A stretch of 64,000 nucleotides of DNA from an uncultured Propionibacterium sp. (GTDB lineage: Bacteria > Actinomycetota > Actinomycetes > Propionibacteriales > Propionibacteriaceae): positions 12,089 through 76,088 of the forward strand of contig CALHWB010000019.1 of assembly GCA_938036835.1 (NCBI GenBank), read 5' to 3'. Within the stretch, counting starts at the first letter, position 1, and each line of letters opens with the position of its first letter. Shown one piece after another: positions 27,665-36,280 of this stretch. The notes below the pieces were generated by a model. The model searched no databases. It was given only the letters and a program-made list of their open reading frames with translations, and was not told the DNA's origin. The position numbers and the translations under genes are program-made.

Positions 27665-27752
27665 CGTTCACCCTAACAAGATCGAACTGTCACCAAGGGA
27701 TGGGAAGTGGGGATATTGTCAGAGTCATCCTGCTGAGGGGAAGGGAGTTGAC

Positions 27753-28157
27753 ATGGCTCAGCTCAGCAAGGGCAAGAGGATCAGCGGCGATCTTCGGACT
27801 GAGGTCTGCGACAATTTCGTGCAACGCTATCGGGCTGGGGAGTCCATCCGCGCCATCGCGAGTGATTCGGGCCGATCCTATGGTTTTGTGCAGGGTTTGC
27901 TGAAACAGGCCGGGGTGGAGTTCCGCAGCCGGGGCGGTGCCCGGGTACGGGCTGGCACGGTTGCGGGACCCGCCGCTGCCCAGAACGATGGGCCCGTAGG
28001 CGATGGCGGTGTCCCGGGTGACGGCAGTGCCCCGGATGCTCAACCCGGGCTAGCGTTAGCCGCCGATCGCACCGACAAACCGGACAAGAAGGACCGAACC
28101 GTCAAGGACAAGAAGCCAAAGAAGGACAAGAAGGGTAAGAAGGGCGGGAAGGACTGA
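27753..28157 (+). CDS. small helix-turn-helix protein with Lys-rich tail
   Basis: A 134-residue protein. Residues 1-60 form the actinobacterial HTH domain whose hallmark here is SIRAIASDSGRSYGFVQGLL, a resolvase-like recognition helix. A Gly/Ala/Asp linker follows, then a strongly basic tail of repeated Lys-Asp and Lys-Lys (from about residue 105). The HTH part is common after ABC-F genes in Actinomycetota, and its target is not known. The tail resembles histone-like C-terminal arms and may give sequence-independent DNA or RNA binding. GGGAG lies upstream of the ATG at 27753. Confidence 0.8.
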   Translation: MAQLSKGKRISGDLRTEVCDNFVQRYRAGESIRAIASDSGRSYGFVQGLLKQAGVEFRSRGGARVRAGTVAGPAAAQNDGPVGDGGVPGDGSAPDAQPGLALAADRTDKPDKKDRTVKDKKPKKDKKGKKGGKD

Positions 28158-28325
28158 TCCGGTAGTTCAAACCGGCCGGGCCGGCTGGTATTGGCTCAGC
28201 ATCGCCGAGACCGGCACCTCCTGCGTCCCGGAGGGCTGGGCGTACCCGGGATGGAAGGCATTTGGCCCCATGGCTATCAGGCCCGATAGGGTCGCCTGAT
28301 CGGAAGTCGCTGGCGGCCTCGCCGG

Positions 28326-29084
28326 TCACAGGGCTCGTCCGAACCCGCCATCCACCGGGATCAGACAGCCGGTCAAATAGCTGGCGGCATCCGAAAGCAA
28401 GAAGGCCGCCAGCCGGCCGAACTCATCGGGAAGCCCATAGCGGCGCAATGGTATGGTGGCCTCCGCGGCGGCCCGGTAGGCCTGTGGATCGGTTCGGGTG
28501 GCATCCAGTTCGATGAGACGTCGGGTGGCAATGAAACCCGGTAGCAGCCCGAAAACCCGTCCGCCGGCCGGGCCGATCTCATCGGCGAGCTGTTTGACCA
28601 GCATGGCGAGTCCGGGACGCAACCCATTGCTGATGGCCATCCGAGGCAACGGGCTGCGGGCCGAACTCGACAGCACCAGTCCGAGCCGGGCTGCCGGGTT
28701 GACCGCTAGGACACCGCGGATGACGCGCAGCGCGGCAAGGAAGACCGACTCGAAACCGGCACGCCACTGCCGGTCGGTCAGTTCGAGCGTCTGCCCGGGC
28801 GGCGGCCCACCGACACTGATCAGGGCACCATCCAGCCTACCGAATGCCCGCTGGGCCGCCCGCACGGCTCGGTCGGCAGTATCCGGGTCGGCGAGGTCGG
28901 CCGACAGTCCGTACGCCCGCCGGTCATCGCCCAGCGATTCCACGGCGGACTGCAACCGATCCGGCCGGCGGGCCACCAGCAGCACCCCGGCGCCCTCGGC
29001 CACCAGCGCCCGGGCGGTGGCATACCCCAATCCCTCGCTGGCCGCGGTGACCAGAAAGGCGCTGCCGGCCAATCCGAGATCCAT
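28326..29084 (-). CDS. SDR-family oxidoreductase lacking the YxxxK catalytic pair
   Basis: A Rossmann-fold short-chain dehydrogenase of 252 residues. The cofactor motif is TAASEGLGYA near the N-terminus, and the C-terminal GCLIPVDGGFGRAL resembles FabG. At the expected active site the usual Tyr-x-x-x-Lys is replaced by the stretch MAISNGLRPGLAML, with Asn and Arg where Tyr and Lys should be. A related subfamily with S-N-x-x-R in this place is common in actinobacteria, and its reaction is not well defined. The ATG at 29084 has only a weak upstream GAG. The gene is divergent from fabG. Confidence 0.78.
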   Translation of the reverse strand: MDLGLAGSAFLVTAASEGLGYATARALVAEGAGVLLVARRPDRLQSAVESLGDDRRAYGLSADLADPDTADRAVRAAQRAFGRLDGALISVGGPPPGQTLELTDRQWRAGFESVFLAALRVIRGVLAVNPAARLGLVLSSSARSPLPRMAISNGLRPGLAMLVKQLADEIGPAGGRVFGLLPGFIATRRLIELDATRTDPQAYRAAAEATIPLRRYGLPDEFGRLAAFLLSDAASYLTGCLIPVDGGFGRAL

Positions 29085-29198
29085 GGCCCAATTCTCGCGC
29101 AACCGGTCGGGGCGCCGCAGGCAACCCAGGCCGAACCCCACAACCGGAGCCAGCAGAATTTGTGCCCCGGGCCGGGGACCCCCAGCCGCATCGGCGGG

Positions 29199-29204
29199 TA
29201 TCTT
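29199..29204 (+). promoter_or_regulatory. candidate -10 element of fabG
   Basis: TATCTT ends 6 bases before the GTG at 29211. The purine run GAGGA directly touches the start codon, too close for a ribosome binding site, so a leaderless start fits better. Confidence 0.4.
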
Positions 29205-29210
29205 CGAGGA

Positions 29211-29939
29211 GTGAACCGATCCACCAATACTGCAACGGGCCGCGTGGCCGTGATCACCGGAGCTAGCCGGGGCATAGGTGCCGCGATCGCCGAAACCCTG
29301 CGGGACGCCGGATACCGGGTCGTCAGCCTCGACATCAACGACCAGGCCCCCGAAGGGGTGCTGGGCATCGCCTGCGATATCACCGATGGCGCGGCCGTGG
29401 ATGCCGCCTTCGGTCAGGTGGAGTCCCGGCTCGGCCCGGTCGAGGTGCTCGTGGCCAATGCCGGTATCACCCGCGACACCTTGCTGCTGCGGATGAGCGA
29501 TGAAGACTGGGATAAGGTGATCGATGTCAACCTGAGTGGGGTTTTCCGGGTCGTGAGACGTGCCACTCGGGCCATGATGAGGCAGCGGTTTGGGCGTATC
29601 GTGGCCACCAGTTCGGTGGTCGGGCTATTGGGTTCGGCCGGTCAGGTCAACTATGCGGCGTCCAAGTCCGGGTTGATCGGCATGGCACGCAGCGTATCTC
29701 GGGAACTGGGCAGCCGAGGCATCACATTCAACGTCGTGGCTCCCGGGTTCATTCAGACCGCGATGACCGAGGTGCTGGATGAGGCCACCCAGAAGTCCTA
29801 TGCGGAGCGGATACCGGTAGGCCGGATGGGTACGATCGCCGATGTGGCCTATGCCGTCCGGTTCCTGGTATCAGATGAGGCGGGCTACATCACCGGGGCC
29901 GTGATCCCGGTGGATGGCGGTCTGGGAATGGGGCATTGA
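29211..29939 (+). CDS. fabG: 3-oxoacyl-ACP reductase
   Basis: This short-chain dehydrogenase of 242 residues performs the first reduction of each fatty acid elongation cycle. The cofactor loop is TGASRGIG (16-23), the NAG motif is NAGITRD, and the catalytic Ser135, Tyr148 and Lys152 are in place. The end carries VIPVDGGLGMG. The enoyl-ACP reductase gene starts two bases after the stop, the same pairing as mabA-inhA in mycobacteria, so both act in type II fatty acid synthesis. The GTG at 29211 is supported by a -10 element 6 bases upstream. Confidence 0.92.
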   Translation: MNRSTNTATGRVAVITGASRGIGAAIAETLRDAGYRVVSLDINDQAPEGVLGIACDITDGAAVDAAFGQVESRLGPVEVLVANAGITRDTLLLRMSDEDWDKVIDVNLSGVFRVVRRATRAMMRQRFGRIVATSSVVGLLGSAGQVNYAASKSGLIGMARSVSRELGSRGITFNVVAPGFIQTAMTEVLDEATQKSYAERIPVGRMGTIADVAYAVRFLVSDEAGYITGAVIPVDGGLGMGH

Positions 29940-29940
29940 C

Positions 29941-30714
29941 ATGGGGATCCTGGCGGGCAAGAGATTGCTGATCACCGGGGTGACGTTGAACACCTCGATT
30001 GCCTACGCGGTGGCCCAGATCGCCCAGGCCGAGGGGGCCGAGATCGTGGTGTCCAATTTCGGCCGGGGCATGAGCCTGACCCGGCGGGTGGTACACAAGC
30101 TCGATCCCGTGCCCGAGGTGCTGGAGCTCAATGTCACCGACGCCGGGCAACTGGCCGCCCTGCCCGGTCAGCTACGTGATCGCGGTTTCGATCGCCTGGA
30201 CGGTTTGGTGCATTCGATTGCCTACGCCAACCCGGAGCGGGCGCTGGGCGGAGCCTTCCTACAGACGCAATGGGCCGATGTTTCCGTGGCGATGCACACC
30301 TCGGCCTATTCTCTACAATCGCTGACGATGGCGGTGCGTGAGCTGCTCGGCGCCGGTTCGTCGGTGGTGGGCCTGACCTTCGATGCGACGGTGAGCTGGC
30401 CCACCTATGACTGGATGGGGGTCGCCAAGGCCGCCCTGGAATCGACCAGCCGTTACCTGGCTCGCTACCTTGGCCCGGACGGCATTCGATGCAACCTGGT
30501 GGCGGCCGGCCCCGTCGATACCATCGCCAAGAAGGCCATTCCGGGGGCGTCCTCGTTCAATGAGGTGTGGCAGCAGCGCGCACCTCTTGGCTGGGACGCC
30601 ACCGATGCCACGCCGGTCGCCAAGGCCGTGGTGGCCTTGCTCAGCGATTGGTTCCCTGCCACCACCGGAACCATGGTGCATGTAGACGGGGGATTGCATT
30701 CCACGGGTGCCTGA
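29941..30714 (+). CDS. fabI: enoyl-ACP reductase (NADH), FabI/InhA type
   Basis: The 257-residue enzyme catalyses the last step of fatty acid elongation. The FabI-type cofactor loop GVTLNTSIA replaces the Gly-rich loop of other SDRs. The active site has Tyr156 and Lys163 with the Y-x6-K spacing specific to FabI/InhA (PTYDWMGVAKAALES), and the HSIAYA motif is present at 91-96. It is the target family of isoniazid and triclosan in other bacteria. It is tightly coupled to fabG. Whether the better name is fabI or inhA depends on chain length, which the sequence does not settle. Confidence 0.93.
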   Translation: MGILAGKRLLITGVTLNTSIAYAVAQIAQAEGAEIVVSNFGRGMSLTRRVVHKLDPVPEVLELNVTDAGQLAALPGQLRDRGFDRLDGLVHSIAYANPERALGGAFLQTQWADVSVAMHTSAYSLQSLTMAVRELLGAGSSVVGLTFDATVSWPTYDWMGVAKAALESTSRYLARYLGPDGIRCNLVAAGPVDTIAKKAIPGASSFNEVWQQRAPLGWDATDATPVAKAVVALLSDWFPATTGTMVHVDGGLHSTGA

Positions 30715-30844
30715 GGACCGCCTTGGCCAGTCAGCGGCCGATGGGCAGCGCCGGTCGCACCCCATCCGCCCGGTGCGCGATCTGTCCGCCGACCTTCAGG
30801 GTGCCCGGCTGCGGGCGATATCGCCTGCCGGTATCGTCGAGGCC

Positions 30845-31660
30845 ATGGTTGCAGTAGCCGAATTGGCCTCAGTCAGCGTGCGCCGGGGTACCAAGTACCT
30901 GCTCGACGCCGTCGACCTGCGTATCGAAGAGGGCCAGCATTGGGCGCTCATCGGGCCCAACGGGGCCGGCAAGACCACCCTGTTGCAGTTGCTGGCCACC
31001 CAACTGCATCCCACCCAAGGTGTCGTCCAGGTGCTGGGGGAATACCTCGGGGCGGTCGATGTCTTCGAACTGCGGCCACGCATCGGGGTCGCCTCTCCGC
31101 TTATCGGTAACCGGATCCCAGGCCACGAACTGGTCGACGACGTGATCGTGTCGGCCTCTCATGGGGTGTTGGGGCGCTGGCGTGAGGAGTACGACGAACT
31201 CGATCACGCCCGGGCCGGTTCGCTGATGCGACTGTTGCGGGTTGAGCATCTTTCGGGCCGCACCTTCGGCACCCTCAGCGATGGGGAACGCAAGCGAGTC
31301 GAGATCGCCCGGGCTCTGATGACCGATCCGGAACTGCTGCTGCTCGACGAACCCGGTGCGGGGTTGGACCTGGCGGGGCGCGAGATTCTCATCCAAACCT
31401 TGACCGAGCTGTGCGCCTACCCATTGGCTCCGGTCATGGTGTTGGTCACCCACCATGTCGAGGAGATCCCGCCCGGCATAACGCACGTGCTGTTGCTGGC
31501 CGACGGCAAGGTGACTGCCGCCGGACCGATCGCCGAAACCCTCACCGACCAGCGGTTAACCGCCACCTTCGGGCTACCGTTGGCGGTACAGTGCACGGCC
31601 GGGCGATGGCAGGCGCGGGCCGCACGCCCCCAACCGGTGGCTCAACCCTCCGCGGGTTGA
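30845..31660 (+). CDS. stand-alone ABC ATP-binding protein
   Basis: A 271-residue single ABC ATPase. Walker A is GPNGAGKTT, the signature is LSDGERKR and Walker B is LLLDEPGAGLD, with His in the VLVTHHVEEI switch. There is no permease or binding protein beside it, so it may serve a distant transporter or act alone. The LSDGE signature and LFxLRPxIG-type motif (FELRPRIGVA) resemble ModF-like or YlmA-like proteins. The ATG at 30845 was chosen as the first conserved start. It lies 130 bases after fabI and overlaps the convergent symporter gene by 19 bases. Confidence 0.85.
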   Translation: MVAVAELASVSVRRGTKYLLDAVDLRIEEGQHWALIGPNGAGKTTLLQLLATQLHPTQGVVQVLGEYLGAVDVFELRPRIGVASPLIGNRIPGHELVDDVIVSASHGVLGRWREEYDELDHARAGSLMRLLRVEHLSGRTFGTLSDGERKRVEIARALMTDPELLLLDEPGAGLDLAGREILIQTLTELCAYPLAPVMVLVTHHVEEIPPGITHVLLLADGKVTAAGPIAETLTDQRLTATFGLPLAVQCTAGRWQARAARPQPVAQPSAG

Positions 31661-32664
31661 TCCACCGCCGGCCCGAACCAGTCGGTGGCCTTGTGGGCAT
31701 AGCGATTGGCCAGCGCTCCGCAAACCATCAACTGGGCTTGATGAAAGATCATCAGGGGCAGCACGATGATGCCTATCTGGTCGGCGGGAAACAGCACCGC
31801 CGCCATCGGGACTCCGGTGGCCAGCGACTTCTTGGTGCCACAGAACTGGATGGCGATCTGGTCGCGCCGGTTGAATCCCAACCAGCCGGCCACCTGCCAG
31901 GTTAGGCTCAGGAAGCCGGCCAGGATCAGGCAGGTCAGCAACAGGATGGTCGCTATGTCATACCAGCCGGTGGATTGCCAGACGCCGGAACGCATGCCTT
32001 GACTGAAAGCCTTGTAGACGACGAGCAGGATGGTGGCCTGATCGAATAGCTTCAGTTTGGGATGACGGGCCACGAAATCGGCCGTCCAGTGCCGCGACAG
32101 TTGACCCAGTACGAAGGGCAGCAGGATCTGGGCGGAGATATCCCAGAAGGCGGAAGCGTCTAGCCGTAGGCCGGTGGTGCTCATCACCACGATCGCCAGG
32201 GCCGGGGTAAGGAAAACCCCGAGCAGATTCGAGACCGAAGCGCTCACGATGGCTCCCGCCACATTGCCGCGGGCGATGGAGGTGAAATTGATGGAACTTT
32301 GCACCGTGGATGGCAGTAGGCATAGGTAAGCGATGCCACGATAGCTGTCTGGGCTCAACAGGCCCGGCGTGAGCGGACGCAACGCGATGGCCACCAGCGG
32401 AAACGCCAGGTAGGTGAACGACAGGATCGACGCGTGCAATCGCCAGTGTTTCAGGCCGGCGATGGTCTCGGCTGGTTTCAGCCGTACACCATAAACGAAG
32501 AACAGGACGGCGATGGTGCTGCGCGAGGCCCAGTCGACGACCGCCACTGCGGCGCCTCGGGCGGGCAGCATAATGGCCAGCGCGGCCGCCGAGACGATGC
32601 CGATCAAGAACCAGTCGGCTCGTCGTGGACCATGCCCTGTTCCTGCGCTCACCTGCTCAACCAT
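31642..32664 (-). CDS. bile acid:sodium symporter-like (SBF/YfeH) membrane protein
   Basis: A 340-residue polytopic protein of the bacterial YfeH/SBF-like branch. About ten membrane helices are present, and the conserved LLPSTVQSSINFTSIARGN and QFCGTKKSLATGVPMA stretches match the two Na+-binding crossover regions of the fold. Substrates are unknown for this bacterial branch. The ATG at 32664 (MVEQVSAG) was preferred over one seven codons upstream; no good ribosome binding site is visible for either. It is divergent from the RNA methyltransferase gene. Confidence 0.85.
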   Translation of the reverse strand: MVEQVSAGTGHGPRRADWFLIGIVSAAALAIMLPARGAAVAVVDWASRSTIAVLFFVYGVRLKPAETIAGLKHWRLHASILSFTYLAFPLVAIALRPLTPGLLSPDSYRGIAYLCLLPSTVQSSINFTSIARGNVAGAIVSASVSNLLGVFLTPALAIVVMSTTGLRLDASAFWDISAQILLPFVLGQLSRHWTADFVARHPKLKLFDQATILLVVYKAFSQGMRSGVWQSTGWYDIATILLLTCLILAGFLSLTWQVAGWLGFNRRDQIAIQFCGTKKSLATGVPMAAVLFPADQIGIIVLPLMIFHQAQLMVCGALANRYAHKATDWFGPAVDQPAEG

Positions 32665-32724
32665 ACGGGCCGGGGTCAGCGGCACCGAACGCGCGCCCGG
32701 CCCGCCGGTCGATGGCTGAAGGTC

Positions 32725-32730
32725 TAGGAT
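32725..32730 (+). promoter_or_regulatory. candidate -10 element of the SpoU methyltransferase gene
   Basis: TAGGAT ends 8 bases before the ATG at 32739, consistent with a leaderless or near-leaderless mRNA. Confidence 0.35.
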
Positions 32731-32738
32731 CGCGGTTC

Positions 32739-33593
32739 ATGGCGCAGACGATCAGGGTCACTTCCCCGGCAGACGAGCGGCTGGCCGATTATGTGGCATT
32801 GCGGGACGCTTCACTGCGCCGCCGGGTAGAAACCGAGGCGGGCCTGTTCATCGCCGAGGGCGCCAAGGTCATTCGTCGTGCGCTGGCCGCCGGGTATGCG
32901 CCACGCAGTTTCCTATTGGCCGAGCGCTGGCTGGCTGGCCTGGCCGATCTGTTGGCCGGTGTCGACGTGCCGGTCTATGTGGTGAGCCTGGAACTGGCCG
33001 AACAGGTGACCGGCTTCCATGTGCACCGAGGTGCACTGGCGGCCATGCACCGGCGCCCGGGGAGCTGGTTGACCGAGCTATGCACCGCGCAGCGGCTGGT
33101 GGTTTGCGAGGACATCGTGGACCACGCCAACGTGGGAGCCATCATCCGCAGCGCAGCCGGGCTGGGCTGGGATGGGGTGCTGTTGGCGCCGCGGGCCGCC
33201 GATCCATTTTACAGACGAGCGATCAAGACCTCCATGGGGGCGGTCTTCGCGCTGCCCTGGGCGCGGATGACCGACTGGTTGGCCGATCTTGAGCTACTAC
33301 GGGCCAGCGGTTTCCGACTGGTCGCGATGGCGTTGCAACCCGATGCGATACCCCTGGGGCAGTTCGCGGCCGCTCAGGCGGCCGATCCCGGCCGCCTGGC
33401 CCTGCTGGTGGGTACCGAGGGCGACGGGTTGAGCCCTCAGTGGCTTGAGCGTGCGGACGCGATCGTCCGGATACCGATGTATCGCGGGGTCGATTCGCTG
33501 AATGTGGCCGCAGCGACCGCGGTCGCCTGCCATGCGCTAGGCCCGGCTGGGTGCCAGCGAGCCGCTGGTCAGATCACCTCGACCTGGGGGTAG
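32739..33593 (+). CDS. SpoU/TrmH-family RNA 2'-O-methyltransferase
   Basis: A 284-residue SPOUT-fold methyltransferase. The N-terminal substrate-binding domain starts with RVTSPADERLADYVALRD. In the C-terminal catalytic domain motif 1 is NVGAIIRSAAGLGWDGV, motif 2 is LLVGTEGDGL and motif 3 is IPMYRGVDSLNVAAATAV, whose Ser and Asn line the SAM knot. It probably methylates ribose in rRNA or tRNA; the target is not predictable. The ATG at 32739 is backed by a -10 element; an in-frame ATG at 32712 lacks support. The end overlaps the malic enzyme gene by 25 bases. Confidence 0.88.
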   Translation: MAQTIRVTSPADERLADYVALRDASLRRRVETEAGLFIAEGAKVIRRALAAGYAPRSFLLAERWLAGLADLLAGVDVPVYVVSLELAEQVTGFHVHRGALAAMHRRPGSWLTELCTAQRLVVCEDIVDHANVGAIIRSAAGLGWDGVLLAPRAADPFYRRAIKTSMGAVFALPWARMTDWLADLELLRASGFRLVAMALQPDAIPLGQFAAAQAADPGRLALLVGTEGDGLSPQWLERADAIVRIPMYRGVDSLNVAAATAVACHALGPAGCQRAAGQITSTWG

Positions 33594-35275
33594 GAGGGTT
33601 GCCACATGGCCTCGTAAACCTCCTGGATGGGGTTGACCAGTTCCCGGCCGGCCAAGCCTTCGGCGATCGCCGTCTGGGCCACGGCCACGGCTACCCGGGC
33701 CGAAATCGCCCGCAGCTGGGTCATCGCCGGCAGCAGGGAGGCGCCCAGCCGCCGGTCGGCGGCGGTGGCCGCAACCGCGCTGGCGGCCGCGGCGATCATG
33801 GTGTCGGTCACCCGCTTGGCCCGGCAGGTGATCACGCCCAGGCCGATGCCCGGGAAGATCAGGGCGTTATTTGCCTGGGCAATGTCGAAGCGAGTGCCAT
33901 TGTGTGTCACCGGGGAGAAGGGCGATCCGGTGGCGATGAGTGCCTGCCCGTCGGTCCAGGTTAAAAGCTCCGCGGGGGTAGCCTCGGCCTTAGCGGTCGG
34001 GTTCGACAGCGGCATGATGATCGGCTTGTCGCAATAGCTGGTCATCTCGCGGATGATGGGCTCGGTGAAACTACCCGCCTGGGCCGATGCGCCGATCAGA
34101 ATGGTTGGTCGCACATTGCGCACCACATCGGCCAATCCATACTCGCCGGGATTGTCCAGCAGCCAACCCTCCTGTTCTGTTGCGGGACGGGCGAAGGGTG
34201 CCTGGAAGTCCCGGACCCGGCCGCCCTCAATCAACAGGCCGTGGCTGGACAGTCCCCAGAAACGTTGCATGGCCTCTTCGCGGGTCATGCCCTGGGAGAC
34301 CATGACGTCGGCCAGCAGGTGGGCGATGCCGACTCCGGCCGTGCCGGCACCATGAATGACGATGCGGTGCTCGGCTAGCCTGGTGTGGGTGGCGTTCACC
34401 GCCGACAGCACGGCGGCCACCACTACCGCGGCGGTGCCCTGGATATCGTCGTTGAACGAACAGATCTCTTCGCGGTAGCGCTGCAACAAGCGATGGGCAT
34501 TGTCGGCGGCGAAGTCCTCCCAGTGCAATAGGGCATTGGGGAAGCAGGATTTCACCTCGGTCACGAAGCGGTCCACGAACTGGTCATATTGCGGACCACG
34601 CACCCGGGAATGCCGTACTCCTAGGTAGGCGGGTTCGTTGAGCAGATCAAGGTTGTCGGTGCCGGTATCCAGGACCACCGGGAGCGCTCGATGCGGGTGT
34701 ATGCCGGCGGCGGCTACATAGACGCTGAGCTTGCCCACGGTGATGGCGACGCCGCCCACCCCCTGGTCGCCGATGCCCAGGATGCCTTCAGAGTCGGTGA
34801 CCACGATCAGGTCGATGTCGTCTGGGCCCTGACCGTCGGCCAGCAGGGCATCCCGGATGCCGTCGGGGTTGTCGATATCCAGATATACCCCACGCGGCTT
34901 GTGGAACCAGTGAGAGTATTCCTGGATGGCTTTGCCGATGGTCGGGGTGTAGACGATGGGCAGCATCTCCTCGATGTTCTCGGTGAGCAGCCGGTAGAAC
35001 AAGGTCTCATTGCGGTCCTGCATCGTGTTCAGGAAGATGTATTTGGCGATATCGGACGGTTCATCGGCGAACTGCCGGTGAACTCGGCGCAGTTGGGCAT
35101 CCATGCTGGTGACCGCGCTGGGCAGCAGCCCGGTCAGACCCAGGGCGGCGCGTTGTCCGGCGGTGAAAGCGGTGCCAAAGTTGATCATCGGGTTGCTGAG
35201 CACATCCCGGCCACGCACCCCGATGCGTACTACGTCTCGTCCGTTGTGACGCGTCAGTTCAAAGTCTCTCGACAC
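33569..35275 (-). CDS. NAD-dependent malic enzyme
   Basis: The 568-residue enzyme oxidatively decarboxylates malate to pyruvate. The malic domain carries the catalytic Tyr region LPIVYTPTIG and the metal site SFNDDIQGT, and the NAD domain carries GAGTAGVGIA and the later NPTAKAEATP region. Length and FNDDIQGTA match the large (SfcA/MaeA-like) malic enzymes rather than the short form. GTG at 35275 with AGGCTC upstream is the likely start. Nothing in the surroundings shows its regulation; both flanking intergenic regions are rich in GGCCGG. Confidence 0.95.
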   Translation of the reverse strand: MSRDFELTRHNGRDVVRIGVRGRDVLSNPMINFGTAFTAGQRAALGLTGLLPSAVTSMDAQLRRVHRQFADEPSDIAKYIFLNTMQDRNETLFYRLLTENIEEMLPIVYTPTIGKAIQEYSHWFHKPRGVYLDIDNPDGIRDALLADGQGPDDIDLIVVTDSEGILGIGDQGVGGVAITVGKLSVYVAAAGIHPHRALPVVLDTGTDNLDLLNEPAYLGVRHSRVRGPQYDQFVDRFVTEVKSCFPNALLHWEDFAADNAHRLLQRYREEICSFNDDIQGTAAVVVAAVLSAVNATHTRLAEHRIVIHGAGTAGVGIAHLLADVMVSQGMTREEAMQRFWGLSSHGLLIEGGRVRDFQAPFARPATEQEGWLLDNPGEYGLADVVRNVRPTILIGASAQAGSFTEPIIREMTSYCDKPIIMPLSNPTAKAEATPAELLTWTDGQALIATGSPFSPVTHNGTRFDIAQANNALIFPGIGLGVITCRAKRVTDTMIAAAASAVAATAADRRLGASLLPAMTQLRAISARVAVAVAQTAIAEGLAGRELVNPIQEVYEAMWQPSYPQVEVI

Positions 35276-35554
35276 GACGCGAGCCTAGCGGTGCGCCGGC
35301 GACCGAGGAGAACCCGATCACCGGGTGGGATGATCGGCAATCCCGGCCGGCCGGTAACCGGCGGGGGAGGCCGGTCGGTTTGCCCGGCATGGGCGGCCTT
35401 CCGCGGAATCGGCCGGGCCCAGCTGGTTCGTGCCCGGCCGAGGGGATCGAGCAGGTTTCCGCAAACCGCTATCGGGACTCGGCCGGCCGAGTCGTCGCCC
35501 GGAATGGCCCGGCGGTTGGCTCGGACGGGGCCTGCCGGCGTCCGCACCCACCCG

Positions 35555-36160
35555 CTATGAGCGATTGTCGGTTTGGCCGGGGGAGCGGCGGGGGGTGATC
35601 GGCCAGTCGTCCGGATACAGCGGGGCCAGTTCCGCCTTCTGCCGATCGAGCAGACGCCGCGCCCTGTTGGACAGGCGATCCCCGAAGACCATGCCCTTCA
35701 GATGGTCGGTCTCGTGCTGGACGCAGCGAGCCAGCAGGCCGGTCGCCTCGATGCGCACGGGTGCACCATTCTCGTCCACTCCGGTGCAGATGGCGAAGTC
35801 GGGCCGGGCCAGTGGCTGGTAGGCTCCCGGCCAGCTCAGGCAGCCCTCCTCGGTGGCATCCAGCCGGCGCTCCCGGCCCTCGGGCAGGATGATCTCGGGG
35901 TTGCAGACCACGCCCTGGCGAAGTCTGTCGTTCTCGTCGGGGCAGAGGAAGATGAAGACCGCAAGGCTGACATCGATTTGGGGGGCGGCCAAGCCCACGC
36001 CCTCCGCCACCGCCATCGTGGCGAACATATCCGCCACCAGATCGTGCAACTCAGGACCGAACTCGGTGACCGGTTGCGTCTGGCGCCGCATCACAGGTTC
36101 GTCCCACCGCGTTATCCGGCGCACCTTGCCCTTGGCCGCCCATTCTCCTGGCGTCGGCAT
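35555..36160 (-). CDS. def: peptide deformylase
   Basis: This metalloenzyme of 201 residues removes the formyl group from N-terminal fMet. The three motifs are complete: GVGLAAPQ at 54-61, EGCLS at 105-109 (Cys107) and QHETDHLKG, which gives His149, Glu150 and His153. The C-terminus is somewhat longer than usual and Pro/Arg-rich. The ATG at 36160 was preferred because GAGGAAGGG lies at good distance; two upstream ATGs lack such a site. It is divergent from the XerC-type gene. Confidence 0.95.
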   Translation of the reverse strand: MPTPGEWAAKGKVRRITRWDEPVMRRQTQPVTEFGPELHDLVADMFATMAVAEGVGLAAPQIDVSLAVFIFLCPDENDRLRQGVVCNPEIILPEGRERRLDATEEGCLSWPGAYQPLARPDFAICTGVDENGAPVRIEATGLLARCVQHETDHLKGMVFGDRLSNRARRLLDRQKAELAPLYPDDWPITPRRSPGQTDNRS

Positions 36161-36280
36161 CTGACCCTTCCTCATCTCAGTCGCGCATGTTGCCTGCACG
36201 CGCCCACAAACCTAGCCGACATGATCGGTATTGCGCCGATTGGGCGCCGGCATCGGGCAAGCTGGATCCGAGGGGGTGCC

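Noticed and set aside
30707..30844. Upstream extension of the lone ABC ATPase to a GTG overlapping fabI
   Set aside because: The added 46 residues have no conserved sequence; ATG 30845 begins the domain.
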